DNA from: Pigmentiphaga sp. NML030171
GTDB taxonomy: Bacteria > Pseudomonadota > Gammaproteobacteria > Burkholderiales > Burkholderiaceae_B
NCBI RefSeq assembly: GCF_002188635.1
Contig: NZ_NINX01000025.1
Coordinates: 62,001-126,000, forward strand
DNA: 64,000 nt
Direction: 5' to 3'
The translations under genes and the position numbers were made by a program. The notes under the pieces were generated by a model. The model had not been told where the DNA came from. It ran no database searches and worked only from the letters and a program-made list of their open reading frames with translations. Below are positions 42,097-50,638 of this stretch, piece by piece. Numbering within the stretch: position 1 is the stretch's first letter; the number at the start of each line of letters is the position of its first letter.

Positions 42097-42936
42097 TCAG
42101 GCATGCTTCCACCGGAGCAGCACGCGCCTCTCCAGTTGCTCGACCGCGAAGATGATGAGCAGCGCGAACACTGTGATGGTGGCGACCAGCGCGAACACGG
42201 CGGCGGTGTCGTAGACACCGGTGGCCCGGTTCAGCAGGTTGCCGATGCCCGCCTTCGAGGCCACGATCTCGGCCAGCAGCGCGGCCACCACGCACATCAC
42301 CGCCTCCACCCGTACCGCCGCCATGATCGAAGGGATGGCCGACGGCAGCACCACCTTGAAGATGCGCTGCGCCTGCGTCGCGCCCAGCACCCGGGCGACT
42401 TTCAGGTGGTTCTCCTGCACCTGCCGGATGCCCGCGATCGTGTTGAACACGAAGATGAAATAGCCGAACAGGAAGACGATGAAGACCTTGTGCGCATAGC
42501 CTATGCCCAGGTACAGCGTCAGCAGCGGAATGATCGCGACCTTGGGGACGGCCATCAGCGCGACCAGGAACGGATTGAGAAACCGGTGCACCGCCGGCAG
42601 CAGGCCCATCACCACGCCGGTCGAGACGCCGGCCACGAACGCGATGGCGAGTCCCAGCAGCGCCTCGGACAGGGTCACCAGCAGGTGGCGCAGCAGGCCA
42701 TCCTGCGTCACCAGGCGGGGGAAGGCCTCCAGGACCTGCGTGGGCGATGCCAGGTAGATGGGCTTGACCGCGCCGCTGTCCACCAGGAACTGGATGGACA
42801 GCAGGATGGCCGCCAGCAGCAGGACCTGCCCCGCGACGATCAGCAGCGCGGCGGGCACGCGCTTGCGCGGCCGTGGCTCGCGGGCCGCGAGGGGAGGCGC
42901 GGGTACGGCATGGAGATGCGACGGAATGCTGGACAT
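42097..42936 (-). CDS. ABC importer permease (SsuC/TauC-like)
   Basis: A 279-residue membrane protein with six hydrophobic helices. The EAA loop reads RVLGATQAQRIFKVVLPSAIPSIMAAVRV (about 178-206) and contacts the ATPase. PTQVLEAFPRL near residue 65 is usual for sulfonate/taurine permeases. It is the first gene of the minus-strand operon running through ATPase and two LLM enzymes. The 160-bp region to the divergent aldo/keto reductase contains GCATATGC (43007-43014); a sulfur-starvation regulator site there would fit, but I see no clear motif. Confidence 0.9.
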   Translation of the reverse strand: MSSIPSHLHAVPAPPLAAREPRPRKRVPAALLIVAGQVLLLAAILLSIQFLVDSGAVKPIYLASPTQVLEAFPRLVTQDGLLRHLLVTLSEALLGLAIAFVAGVSTGVVMGLLPAVHRFLNPFLVALMAVPKVAIIPLLTLYLGIGYAHKVFIVFLFGYFIFVFNTIAGIRQVQENHLKVARVLGATQAQRIFKVVLPSAIPSIMAAVRVEAVMCVVAALLAEIVASKAGIGNLLNRATGVYDTAAVFALVATITVFALLIIFAVEQLERRVLLRWKHA

Positions 42937-43096
42937 GGCGGCAAGGCGGAAAGACGTCGGAGGACTACTCTATGCCGCCGCCGGCCGGCGCCGAAGGAAT
43001 TTGTCCGCATATGCAATGCCGCAAATCGCATTTCCGCCGCGCCGCGCGCGTTGCTAGATTGCGCGTTCCAGCACTTTTCCGCCTTCGGGACCACGC

Positions 43097-44137
43097 ATGC
43101 AATACATCGATCTGGGCACCACCGGCCTGCGCGTCTCGCGGCTGGCATTCGGCGCCTCCAGCTACGGCTCCAGGGACTGGATGCCCTGGGCCCTGTCCGA
43201 GGACGACGCCCAGCCCCACTACCGCGCGGCATTCGAGCACGGTTTCAACCTGTTCGACACCGCCGAGTCCTATTCCAGCGGCCTGAGCGAGGAAATCCTG
43301 GGCCGCGCCATCAAGCGCTACGGCACGGGCCGCGACAAGGTCGTCATCGCCACCAAGGCGGGCCTGAGCAGCGGTGAGGGCGTCAGCCACGGCCTGTCGC
43401 GCAAGCGTATCCGCCACGCCATCGACGACAGCCTGCGGCGCCTGGGAACCGACTACATCGACCTCTATCAGATCCACCGCCTCGATCCCCACACGCCGCT
43501 CGAGGAAGTGATGCTGGCCCTGGATGACGTGGTGCGCGCCGGCAAGGCGCTCTACATCGGCGCCAGCAGCATGCACGCCTGGCAGTTCGCCACCTTGCAG
43601 CAACTGGCCGGGCGTGACGGGCTGACACGGTTCTCGACCATGCAGAACAAGTACAACCTGCTATACCGGGAAGAAGAGCGCGAGACCCTGCCGCTGTGCC
43701 TGCATCAGGGCGTGGCGGTGCTGCCCTACAGCCCCCTGGCGCGCGGCCTGCTGGCCGGCAGCCGGCGCCGGGACACCGAGCGCTCGCGCGTGGTGCGCGA
43801 CTTCGCGCGGCCCGAGGACGAGCAGGTGGTGGACCGCGTCATCCAGGTCGCCGCCGAGCGCGGCGCCCGGCCGGCGCAGATCGCGCTGGCCTGGCTGCTG
43901 CACAACCCCGCGGTGACCGCGCCCATCGTCGGCGCCACGCGCGCCGGCCACCTGGACGATGCCGTGGCGGCGCTGGATATCGCGCTCGGCGCCGAGGAGC
44001 TGGAACGGCTGGAAGCGCCGTACGTGCCGCAGCAGGTGCAACTCGACCGCAACGTCGCCCCCACGCCCGGCCAAACGGCATCGCCCGACCTGCTGCGGCT
44101 GTTCCGCCGCCAGCCGCCCGGCCCGGCGCCCGGCTGA
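43097..44137 (+). CDS. Aldo/keto reductase 2
   Basis: A 346-residue aldo/keto reductase with Asp54, Tyr59, Lys87 and His127 forming the tetrad (LFDTAESYS, ATKAGLS, YQIHRLD). AWLLHNPAVTAPIVGATRAGHL near 275-296 binds the NADPH phosphate. The YGSRDWMPWALSEDDA insertion after the first strand is typical of the YajO/IolS-like group. Divergent from the organosulfur importer. Shares about the same length and layout as the reductase at 31043 but is clearly a different paralog. Substrate unknown. Confidence 0.88.
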   Translation: MQYIDLGTTGLRVSRLAFGASSYGSRDWMPWALSEDDAQPHYRAAFEHGFNLFDTAESYSSGLSEEILGRAIKRYGTGRDKVVIATKAGLSSGEGVSHGLSRKRIRHAIDDSLRRLGTDYIDLYQIHRLDPHTPLEEVMLALDDVVRAGKALYIGASSMHAWQFATLQQLAGRDGLTRFSTMQNKYNLLYREEERETLPLCLHQGVAVLPYSPLARGLLAGSRRRDTERSRVVRDFARPEDEQVVDRVIQVAAERGARPAQIALAWLLHNPAVTAPIVGATRAGHLDDAVAALDIALGAEELERLEAPYVPQQVQLDRNVAPTPGQTASPDLLRLFRRQPPGPAPG

Positions 44138-44146
44138 TGCGGCGGC

Positions 44147-44941
44147 TCAGGCCTTGAACCATCCGAGGCAACCCATGGGCAGCATGGCCCCGGCCACCCA
44201 TAGCGCACCGTGGCGATAGAGCGCCATCGCCCGATAGCGGGGTCCCGGACGCACTGCCCAGAGCTGCCCAGACGCATCGCCCCACAAGAGCTTCGCATCG
44301 ACCCGCTCCAGCGCCGCCAGGGCCTGCGGCGCGGACGTGCCGGGCCGGAACAGGACCACGACGGTATCCATGCCGGGCGGCGGACGCAGCGACCATGGCA
44401 GGGCAATGGCCACGGCGGCAAGCAGCGCCAGTATCCCGGCCTGCCCGCCCCGGCCCTTGCCGCCGCGGCGGCGCAGCCACGCGCCGGCGGCGACGGAACC
44501 CAGGCCGAATACCGCGAACCACGCCAGGTCCCACCACAGCGGGTGCGCGGCATCCATGCGTATGCGATGGATGCCCAGCAGCCAATGCGACAACACGGCG
44601 TCCAGCACGTGCCACGCCCCGAAGCCGACCAGCACCAGCGCCCAGGACAGCCGGCCGGCGCCCGGCCGCCCGGCCTCGGTCCGGGCGCGCCACAGCAGCC
44701 ACAGGCCCGCCAGCGCGACCAGGTACATCAACAGATGGAACAAGCCGTCCGCCATGACCTGCACACGCAGGTCGCGCCAGGCTTCCCCCTGCAAGCCGCT
44801 GAGCAGGTGGTGCCATTGCAGGATCTGGTGCAGCAGGATGCCGTCGAAGAATCCGCCCAGGGCAAAGCCCAGCAGATAGCCGGCCCATCGGAACGAAGCG
44901 GATGGCACCCATGCTGCGCAGGCCGGAGGAACGCTTCTCAT
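44147..44941 (-). CDS. DUF2243 membrane protein
   Basis: A 264-residue protein with about five to six membrane helices. LGGFFDGILLHQILQWHHLLSG at about 30-51 is the DUF2243 signature, with three histidines that could bind metal. A further HVLDAVLSHWLLGIHRI repeats His-rich text in a later helix. The last 70 residues form a soluble module (MDTVVVLFRPGTSAPQALAAL) that is not usual for DUF2243, followed by a final helix. Function is unknown. Start ATG 44941 begins just before the first helix. Divergent from a small disordered protein gene (62 bp). Confidence 0.8.
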   Translation of the reverse strand: MRSVPPACAAWVPSASFRWAGYLLGFALGGFFDGILLHQILQWHHLLSGLQGEAWRDLRVQVMADGLFHLLMYLVALAGLWLLWRARTEAGRPGAGRLSWALVLVGFGAWHVLDAVLSHWLLGIHRIRMDAAHPLWWDLAWFAVFGLGSVAAGAWLRRRGGKGRGGQAGILALLAAVAIALPWSLRPPPGMDTVVVLFRPGTSAPQALAALERVDAKLLWGDASGQLWAVRPGPRYRAMALYRHGALWVAGAMLPMGCLGWFKA

Positions 44942-45003
44942 GAGCAGGCCTCCATGCACGCGGCACGTCTCTTGCTGCTGACCGGCTTTCCGGAGGCCCG
45001 ACC

Positions 45004-45228
45004 ATGAAGGACCCGAACCGCCCATCCCCGGCCAAGCCCGCCACCGTCATACGCCAACGCCCGGCCGATCCCAACTGGCTGGGCGTCGGCTCCGAAGACC
45101 GGCCGCGCGAGGAAGTCGAACCGCAGACCGGTGCCGAACCCGCCGACGTCGGCAGGAAGATGCCGGGCGAGGTCCCGCCCGCTGGCAAGCCGCCCTCGCC
45201 CCGGGGGCGCGACCCCGACCTGGCCTGA
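45004..45228 (+). CDS. Small disordered hypothetical protein, 74 aa
   Basis: A 74-residue hydrophilic protein rich in Pro, Glu, Arg and Asp, with no hydrophobic core and probably unfolded. It has a strong ribosome-binding site (GGAGG, 7 bp before ATG 45004), which argues that it is real. TVIRQRPADPNWLGVG near the N-terminus may be a conserved patch. It converges on another disordered protein gene with a hairpin between them. No function is recognised. Confidence 0.65.
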   Translation: MKDPNRPSPAKPATVIRQRPADPNWLGVGSEDRPREEVEPQTGAEPADVGRKMPGEVPPAGKPPSPRGRDPDLA

Positions 45229-45239
45229 CACCGCGGCCG

Positions 45240-45262
45240 GATGCCCGCGCGGCGCGGGCATC
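45240..45262. terminator. Hairpin between convergent small genes
   Basis: GATGCCCGCGC at 45240-45250 pairs with GCGCGGGCATC at 45252-45262 (11-bp perfect arms, loop formed by opening of inner pairs). On the plus strand it is followed by AATCTTCCC, a weak T-tract. It likely stops transcription from both sides. Confidence 0.6.
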
Positions 45263-45665
45263 AATCTTCCCTCTCGTCTTGCTCGACACGCTCGAGCCAG
45301 TCGCGCCGGCGCTGCACGCCTTCCGTGCCGCCGGCCGTCATGCCGTCGCCCAGCGTATTGCCGCTGCCGGCCACAGGCGCATCGCGCTCTTCCGAATCCC
45401 CGTCACGCCTGTCATTGCCGGCGGCCCCGTCGCTGCGCACTTCCACGTCGGCGCCCTGCTGGCCGCGCTGGGCGGGGGTGAAATCGTCGGACCCGGGCAG
45501 CGTGCCGGTCCTGGCTTCGCGGCTGGCCTCGGCCGCCGCCTGGTCGAACTCGGTGGTGGCGCCTTGGGGACCGGGCGGATGGTCCATGTCCGGACGCGGG
45601 GCATCGTCGGACGAGACATGCTCCGGGCGCGGCGCGCCGGCATTGGGATCGGGAGGTGGTTTCAT
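45261..45665 (-). CDS. Acidic disordered hypothetical protein, 134 aa
   Basis: A 134-residue very hydrophilic, acidic protein rich in Asp, Glu, Gly, Pro and Arg, without Cys, signal peptide or membrane segment. AGGAG lies 7 bp before ATG 45665. A short helix-prone end (QRRRDWLERVEQDERED) closes it. Composition suggests an intrinsically disordered stress or desiccation-type protein, but no family is recognised. Its neighbour at 45004 has similar character, so the two may work together. Confidence 0.68.
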   Translation of the reverse strand: MKPPPDPNAGAPRPEHVSSDDAPRPDMDHPPGPQGATTEFDQAAAEASREARTGTLPGSDDFTPAQRGQQGADVEVRSDGAAGNDRRDGDSEERDAPVAGSGNTLGDGMTAGGTEGVQRRRDWLERVEQDERED

Positions 45666-45829
45666 GGTCGGCTCCTGCTTGGATACGGCATGGGCAGCAG
45701 CATTCGTGCCCGGGGCCTGGCGCCGCCTGGCCGCAACGACGACGCCCGAGATGGGCCGCCTTGCTCATCTGTAGCAAAATAGCGCCCATGCGGCCGCGTG
45801 CCGCGCCCTTCGAATACCCGGATTTCCCC

Positions 45830-46969
45830 ATGCCCGTCATCACCTGCATCGAAGACCTGCGTCAGCTCGCCAGGAAGCGCGTCCCGCGCGCCTTCTACGA
45901 CTATGCCGACAGCGGCTCGTACACCGAGTGCACCTATCGCGCCAACGCCGACGACCTGGCGGCCATCAAGCTGCGCCAGCGCGTGGCGGTCAACGTCGAC
46001 AACCGCTCCACCCGCAGCACCCTGCTCGGCCAGGAGGTCAGCATGCCGGTGGCGATCGCGCCGACCGGCCTGGCGGGCATGCAATGGGCCGACGGCGAGA
46101 TCCTGGGCGCCCAGGCCGCCGAGCAGTTCGGCATCCCCTTCACGCTGTCCACGATGAGCATCTGCTCGATCGAGGACGTGGCCGCGGCCACCACCAAGCC
46201 CTTCTGGTTCCAGCTGTACGTGATGCGCGACCGCGAGTTCATCGCCGACCTGATCCAGCGCGCCAAGGCGGCCCGGTGCTCGGCCCTGGTGCTGACCCTG
46301 GACCTGCAGATCCTGGGCCAGCGCCACAAGGACCTGAAGAACGGCATGACCGTGCCGCTGCGCCCCACGCTGGCCAACCTGCTGGACCTGGCGAGCAAGC
46401 CCGCCTGGGCATTGCGCATGCTGGGCGCCCGGCGCCGGACCTTCGGCAACCTGGCCGGCCACGTCAAGGACGCCGACGGCATCAACAGCCTGGCCCGCTG
46501 GACCGCCCGCCAGTTCGACCCCACGCTGTCCTGGAAGGACGTGGAGTGGATCAAGCAGCAATGGGGCGGCAAGCTCATCATGAAAGGCATCCTGGACCCC
46601 GAGGACGCGCGCATCGCCGCCTCGTGCGGCGCGGATGCGATCGTGGTCAGCAACCATGGAGGCCGCCAGCTCGACGGCGCGCAGTCCTCCATCGCCGCCC
46701 TGCCCGCCATCGTCGAGGCGGTGGGCGACAGGACCGAGGTCCTGTTCGACGGCGGCGTGCGCAGCGGACAGGACGTGCTCAAGGCATTGGCCCTGGGCGC
46801 GCGCGGCGCGATGATAGGCCGCGCCTTCCTGTACGGGCTGGGCGCCATGGGCCGGCCCGGCGTCGATGCCGCGCTCGGCATCATCCAGCGCGAACTGGAC
46901 GTCAGCATGGCCTTGACCGGCACGCGCACCATCGCCGAGATCGGCCCCGACATCCTGATCCGCCCCTGA
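45830..46969 (+). CDS. FMN-dependent alpha-hydroxy-acid dehydrogenase (LldD-like)
   Basis: A 379-residue TIM-barrel flavoenzyme oxidising L-2-hydroxy acids such as lactate. Active-site residues line up with glycolate oxidase: Tyr23 (FYDYADSGS), Tyr130 (FQLYVMRD), Asp158 (LTLDLQ), Lys252 (IMKGI), His276 and Arg279 (SNHGGRQ). The ILGQRHKDLKNGM segment is typical of LldD-like dehydrogenases, which pass electrons to quinone. ATG 45830 matches the usual N-terminus; ATG 45788 is in frame. A small lipoprotein follows after 38 bp. Confidence 0.9.
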   Translation: MPVITCIEDLRQLARKRVPRAFYDYADSGSYTECTYRANADDLAAIKLRQRVAVNVDNRSTRSTLLGQEVSMPVAIAPTGLAGMQWADGEILGAQAAEQFGIPFTLSTMSICSIEDVAAATTKPFWFQLYVMRDREFIADLIQRAKAARCSALVLTLDLQILGQRHKDLKNGMTVPLRPTLANLLDLASKPAWALRMLGARRRTFGNLAGHVKDADGINSLARWTARQFDPTLSWKDVEWIKQQWGGKLIMKGILDPEDARIAASCGADAIVVSNHGGRQLDGAQSSIAALPAIVEAVGDRTEVLFDGGVRSGQDVLKALALGARGAMIGRAFLYGLGAMGRPGVDAALGIIQRELDVSMALTGTRTIAEIGPDILIRP

Positions 46970-47007
46970 CGAGAACCCAACCCCACCCACCCGTCCTGGA
47001 GAATCCC

Positions 47008-47430
47008 ATGAAGGTCCTGTTGCCCGGCCTGGCGGCCGCCCTGCTCCTGGTGTCCGGCTGCGCCACCACCGAGGAAACCAATTCGGCCATACGGGCACGC
47101 TGGATCGGCCAGTCCACCGACGCCTTCTTTTCGCAGTACGGCCCGCCGCAGCGTTCGTACAAGCTGGGCGACGGCAGTGCCGTCTACAACTGGCGCGGCG
47201 GCGAGAAAAGCATCCAGCACGCCGCGCAGTACCGCGACGTGCCGCGCGACAAGGACTCCAAGAAGACCGACCGCGTGATGGTGTCGCCGGCCCGCACCGA
47301 AGAGCTGTTCTGCGAGCTGCAGATCAATGCCAATGCCGCCGGCAGCATCACCGCCATCCAGACCACGCGTGAATCCTCCGGCGCCGGGTTCAGCTTCTCG
47401 CGCTGCGCCGAGGTATTCGACAAGCGCTGA
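47008..47430 (+). CDS. Small exported lipoprotein
   Basis: A 140-residue lipoprotein: signal peptide with lipobox VSGC, so Cys18 should be lipidated. The mature part starts with STDAFFSQYGPPQRSYKLGDGSAVYNWRGG, an SmpA/OmlA-like pattern (glycine-proline turn, then a tryptophan strand). Two further cysteines (ELFCELQ and SRCAEVF) may form a disulfide. TGGAG lies before ATG 47008. It follows the hydroxy-acid dehydrogenase gene by 38 bp, perhaps co-transcribed, with no evident functional link. Confidence 0.8.
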   Translation: MKVLLPGLAAALLLVSGCATTEETNSAIRARWIGQSTDAFFSQYGPPQRSYKLGDGSAVYNWRGGEKSIQHAAQYRDVPRDKDSKKTDRVMVSPARTEELFCELQINANAAGSITAIQTTRESSGAGFSFSRCAEVFDKR

Positions 47431-47445
47431 TCCGGGCGGCGGCCG

Positions 47446-48882
47446 TCACAGCACGGGCGCGAACAGCCGCGCCACGTGCATGACCACGCGCGGCAGCAGG
47501 GGCACGGTCTCCCACTCGCCCGGCCCCACTTCCTTGGCCAACGCGAAGTCGGCCAGCAGCATGGCCTGCGCCTGGGCCGCGAATTCGGGACTGACGGTCA
47601 GCACGCTCAGCTCGAAATTGAGCCGGAACGAGCGGTTGTCCAGGTTGGCGCTGCCCACCGCGACCGTGTCGTCGTCGATCAGCATCACCTTCTGGTGCAG
47701 GAACCCCGGCTGGTATCGATAGATCCGCACGCCCGCGCGCACCGCCTCGTAGGTGTGGAACAGCGAAGCCTGGTAGACCGTGAAATGGTCGGGCCGGCAG
47801 GGCAACAGCACCCGCACGTCCACCCCGCGCAGCACCGCCAGCCGGAGCGCCGACTGCACGGCCGAATCTGGCACGAAATACGGCGAGGTCAGCCAGATGC
47901 GCCGCCGCGCCGCCTGGATGGCCTGCGTCATGAACAGCGAACCGGTCTCCTGGTGGTCGGCCGGACCGCTGGCGATGGCCAGGCAGGTCATGTCGCCCGG
48001 GGCTTCCTCCGGCATGGCCAGCTCGGGTAGGGTCTGCGTGACCCAATACCAGTCTTCGCTGAACGTGCGCTGGATCTGCGCCACGATGGGACCGGCCAGG
48101 CGGATGTGGGTGTCCCGCCACGGCGACAGGCGCGGATTGCCGCCCAGATAGTCCTCGCCCACGTTGTGGCCGCCGACGAAGGCCACCTGCCCGTCGACCA
48201 CGACGATCTTGCGATGGTTGCGGAAATTCAGCTGGAAGCGGTTGCTGACCCGGCGCACCGAGAACGCATGGATCTGCACGCCGCCCGCGCGCAGGGACTC
48301 GACGTAGCGGCGGGCCAGCGCGTGGCTGCCGATGCCGTCGTACAGGAAATGGATCTTGACCCCATCCGCGGCGCGCGCCAGCAGGCGGCGGTGCAGTTCG
48401 CGCCCCAGCGGATCGTCGCGCACGATGAAGAACTGCACGAGGACGTAGCGCCGCGCCCGGTCGATGGCCTCGAAAATCGCATCGAAGGTTTCCCGGCCGT
48501 TCTCCAGCAGGCCGACCTGGTTGCCGGCCAGGAAGCGGCGGCCCATCAGCCGGTCCAGCGCCAGGAAGCGCCGCAGCGCCGGCTCCGTCGCGGCGTCGCG
48601 GCGCGCGGCCACGGTAAGCTGCGACTGGTTGACGTCGGCCTCGGTACGCGCGCGCGCCCGCGCGCTGTTGAACCGGTGTTCGTCCACGTAGCCGGCAAAG
48701 CGGCTGCGGCCCAGGAACAGATACGGAATCAGCGTCAGGTAGGGAACGGAGACCAGCGCCACGGCCCAGGCCACCGCGCCCTGCGAGGTGCGGGTGTTCA
48801 TGATCGCGTGGCACGCTGCGATGATGCCCAGCACATGGAGGGTGGCGACCTCCAGACCGATCGACAGCAGACTTTCCGCCAT
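47446..48882 (-). CDS. cls: Cardiolipin synthase (phospholipase D family)
   Basis: A 478-residue membrane enzyme joining phosphatidylglycerol molecules into cardiolipin. Two N-terminal helices (about 5-28 and 35-57) anchor it. Both HKD motifs are intact: His223/Lys225/Asp230 (NHRKIVVVDG) and His396/Lys398/Asp403 (LHQKVMLIDD). GSANLDNRSFRLNFEL near 408-423 is the family's C-terminal signature. It lies directly downstream of, and on the same strand as, nothing else; the deformylase gene is 18 bp upstream and may share its transcript. Confidence 0.92.
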   Translation of the reverse strand: MAESLLSIGLEVATLHVLGIIAACHAIMNTRTSQGAVAWAVALVSVPYLTLIPYLFLGRSRFAGYVDEHRFNSARARARTEADVNQSQLTVAARRDAATEPALRRFLALDRLMGRRFLAGNQVGLLENGRETFDAIFEAIDRARRYVLVQFFIVRDDPLGRELHRRLLARAADGVKIHFLYDGIGSHALARRYVESLRAGGVQIHAFSVRRVSNRFQLNFRNHRKIVVVDGQVAFVGGHNVGEDYLGGNPRLSPWRDTHIRLAGPIVAQIQRTFSEDWYWVTQTLPELAMPEEAPGDMTCLAIASGPADHQETGSLFMTQAIQAARRRIWLTSPYFVPDSAVQSALRLAVLRGVDVRVLLPCRPDHFTVYQASLFHTYEAVRAGVRIYRYQPGFLHQKVMLIDDDTVAVGSANLDNRSFRLNFELSVLTVSPEFAAQAQAMLLADFALAKEVGPGEWETVPLLPRVVMHVARLFAPVL

Positions 48883-48900
48883 GTTGGCGACCTCCCGGTA

Positions 48901-49434
48901 TCAGTCGTCGCGGTTCGGATCGAGACCGGGGAACAGCACTTCGGTGAAGCCGAACTTCGAGAAATCCTCGATGCGCGACGGGTACAGGCGTCCGATCAGG
49001 TGGTCGCATTCATGCTGCACCACCCGGGCGTGAAAACCGTCTGCCACGCGGTCGATGGGAACCCCGGCGGGGTCGATGCCGGTGTAGCGGATGGAGACGT
49101 GGCGCGGCACCGCCCCGCGCAGGCCCGGTACCGACAGGCAGCCTTCCCAGCCCTCTTCCTTCTCGTCGGACAGGGGCGTGATGACGGGATTGATGAGTAT
49201 GGTGCGCGGCACCGCCGGCGCGTCGGGATAGCGCTCGCTGCTGTCGAAGCCGAAGATCACCACCTGCAGGTCGACGCCGATCTGCGGCGCGGCCAGCCCC
49301 ACGCCGCCCGCGGCCTCCATCGTATCGAACATGTCCTGGATCAGCGCATCGAGCGCCTGGGTACCGGTTTCCCGAACCGGCTTGGCGACGCGCAGCAGGC
49401 GTTCGTCGCCCATCTTCAATATTTCGCGGATCAT
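48901..49434 (-). CDS. def: Peptide deformylase
   Basis: A 177-residue metalloenzyme that removes the N-formyl group from nascent proteins. The three motifs are complete: [10 protein letters not shown] (45-53), EGCLS with metal ligand Cys99, and QHECDHL with His141, Glu142 and His145. It starts [14 protein letters not shown], typical of the def group found as a second copy in many proteobacteria. No fmt gene is adjacent, so this is probably a stand-alone paralog rather than the def-fmt locus. Followed by cardiolipin synthase after 18 bp. Confidence 0.92.
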   Translation of the reverse strand: MIREILKMGDERLLRVAKPVRETGTQALDALIQDMFDTMEAAGGVGLAAPQIGVDLQVVIFGFDSSERYPDAPAVPRTILINPVITPLSDEKEEGWEGCLSVPGLRGAVPRHVSIRYTGIDPAGVPIDRVADGFHARVVQHECDHLIGRLYPSRIEDFSKFGFTEVLFPGLDPNRDD

Positions 49435-49536
49435 GGAACTGCCCTGGAACGGTCCTGCCGGGCCCTTTGCCCGGGGGGTGCCTATCCGGATTGTGCCAGA
49501 TCGGCACCGCCGCGAGGCCGATGGCGTCCCACGCAG

Positions 49537-49560
49537 GTGCCGCAGGGATGACTGCGGCAC
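49537..49560. terminator. Hairpin downstream of GST gene
   Basis: Perfect 9-bp stem GTGCCGCAG (49537-49545) with CTGCGGCAC (49552-49560) and a 6-nt loop, in the 142-bp gap between the GST stop and the deformylase start. No strong T-tract follows on the minus strand, so it may act with Rho or as an mRNA stabiliser. Confidence 0.45.
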
Positions 49561-49576
49561 TTGCCCGCGGGTGCCG

Positions 49577-50200
49577 CTACTTCAATTCCTGTCCAAGCAC
49601 GCCCTGCGCCGACGGCCGGGTGCTGACGCGCTCGTGCCATTGCGCCAGCAGCGGCGTGGCCGGGCGCTCGATGGGCAGCAGGAACCAGCGGTCGATGGCG
49701 CAGCCGACGGCGATGTCGCCGATGGTGAAGCGGTCGCCCGCCAGGTACTGGCGGCCGTCGGCCAGGAACTTCTCCAGCAGCAGGATCAGCTTGTTGCCGC
49801 GCGCCACGGACTCGGCGATGGCCTGGTGGTTGCGCTTGTCTTCCGGCGTGCGGATCAGGCCGATGAAGGCCGGCCCCATGGCGGGCCCGAACTCGGTGGC
49901 CTGCCAGTCCAGCCAGCGATCGCTCAGGCCGCGCTCGCGCGGGTCGGTCGGCCACAGCGTGCCGGCGCCGTACTGGGCAGCCAGGTAGCGCACGATGGAG
50001 TTCGATTCCCACAGGATGTAGCCGTTGTCATCCAGCGTGGGGATCTTGCCGTTGGGATTCAGCGCCAGGTACTCGGGCTTGTCCAGTCCGCCATAGGGGC
50101 CGCCCACGTCGATGCGCTCGAACTGCAGGCCCAGCTCTCGCGCGGCCCACACCGCCTTGGCAACATTGATGGAAGTCAGGCGGCCCCAGATGGTCATCAT
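49577..50200 (-). CDS. Glutathione S-transferase 2
   Basis: A 207-residue [20 protein letters not shown] opens the thioredoxin-like domain, [29 protein letters not shown] is the glutathione-binding segment, and [21 protein letters not shown] lies in the helical domain. ATG 50200 has GGAG about 10 bp upstream; a second ATG follows directly. Distinct from the GST at 7138 (different catalytic start). No partner genes identify the substrate. Confidence 0.88.
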   Translation of the reverse strand: MMTIWGRLTSINVAKAVWAARELGLQFERIDVGGPYGGLDKPEYLALNPNGKIPTLDDNGYILWESNSIVRYLAAQYGAGTLWPTDPRERGLSDRWLDWQATEFGPAMGPAFIGLIRTPEDKRNHQAIAESVARGNKLILLLEKFLADGRQYLAGDRFTIGDIAVGCAIDRWFLLPIERPATPLLAQWHERVSTRPSAQGVLGQELK

Positions 50201-50245
50201 GGTGGAAATCTCCGTGTACGGGTGCAAGGAATGGAATAAAGGGTG

Positions 50246-50638
50246 CTATGCCCGCGGGTCCGGATCCGCCGCCGGGCGCAAGGCCGCCTCGGCAACGGCG
50301 TCCAGCACGCCGGGCAGCTCCGACAACACCGGCAATGACGCGAACCGCACCGCGGGATGCGCCGCGCGCGCTTCGTCCAGAAGACGCGCCAGGTCTCGCG
50401 TCACGTGCGCGCCCGCCGCCCAGAATACCGGCAGGACGGCGATCTCGGCCACCCCCTGGCTCGCCAGGACGGCGATGGCCTCGGGCAGGGTGGGCGGCAT
50501 CAATTCCAGGAACGCGATCTCGACCGGCGTGCCGGGATCGCGCCCGCGCAGCACGCGGGCCAGTTCCGCCATGGGACGCGCCCATTGCGGATCCCGCGAC
50601 CCGTGCGCGAACAGGACGATGCCTCGGCGCGGCGTCAT
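50246..50638 (-). CDS. cbiX: CbiX/sirohydrochlorin chelatase-like protein
   Basis: A 130-residue small class II chelatase. His12 in LFAHGSRDPQWARPM and His78 in WAAGAHVTRDL are the metal-binding histidines. These enzymes insert cobalt, nickel or iron into sirohydrochlorin. The length fits the CbiX-small form acting as a homodimer. Its ATG overlaps the ybiB stop by 4 bp. No other siroheme or cobalamin genes are near, so the metal cannot be told from context. Confidence 0.88.
   Translation of the reverse strand: MTPRRGIVLFAHGSRDPQWARPMAELARVLRGRDPGTPVEIAFLELMPPTLPEAIAVLASQGVAEIAVLPVFWAAGAHVTRDLARLLDEARAAHPAVRFASLPVLSELPGVLDAVAEAALRPAADPDPRA

Noticed and set aside
43007-43014. GCATATGC palindrome as a sulfur-starvation regulator site
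   Set aside because: An isolated 8-bp palindrome is weak evidence; no second half-site or clear promoter spacing was found.
41032-43377. A 781-codon open frame on the plus strand across the ABC importer operon
   Set aside because: It lies opposite three well-supported genes, is rich in Arg, His, Gln and Gly as expected for antisense of GC-rich genes, and runs into the aldo/keto reductase in a wrong frame.
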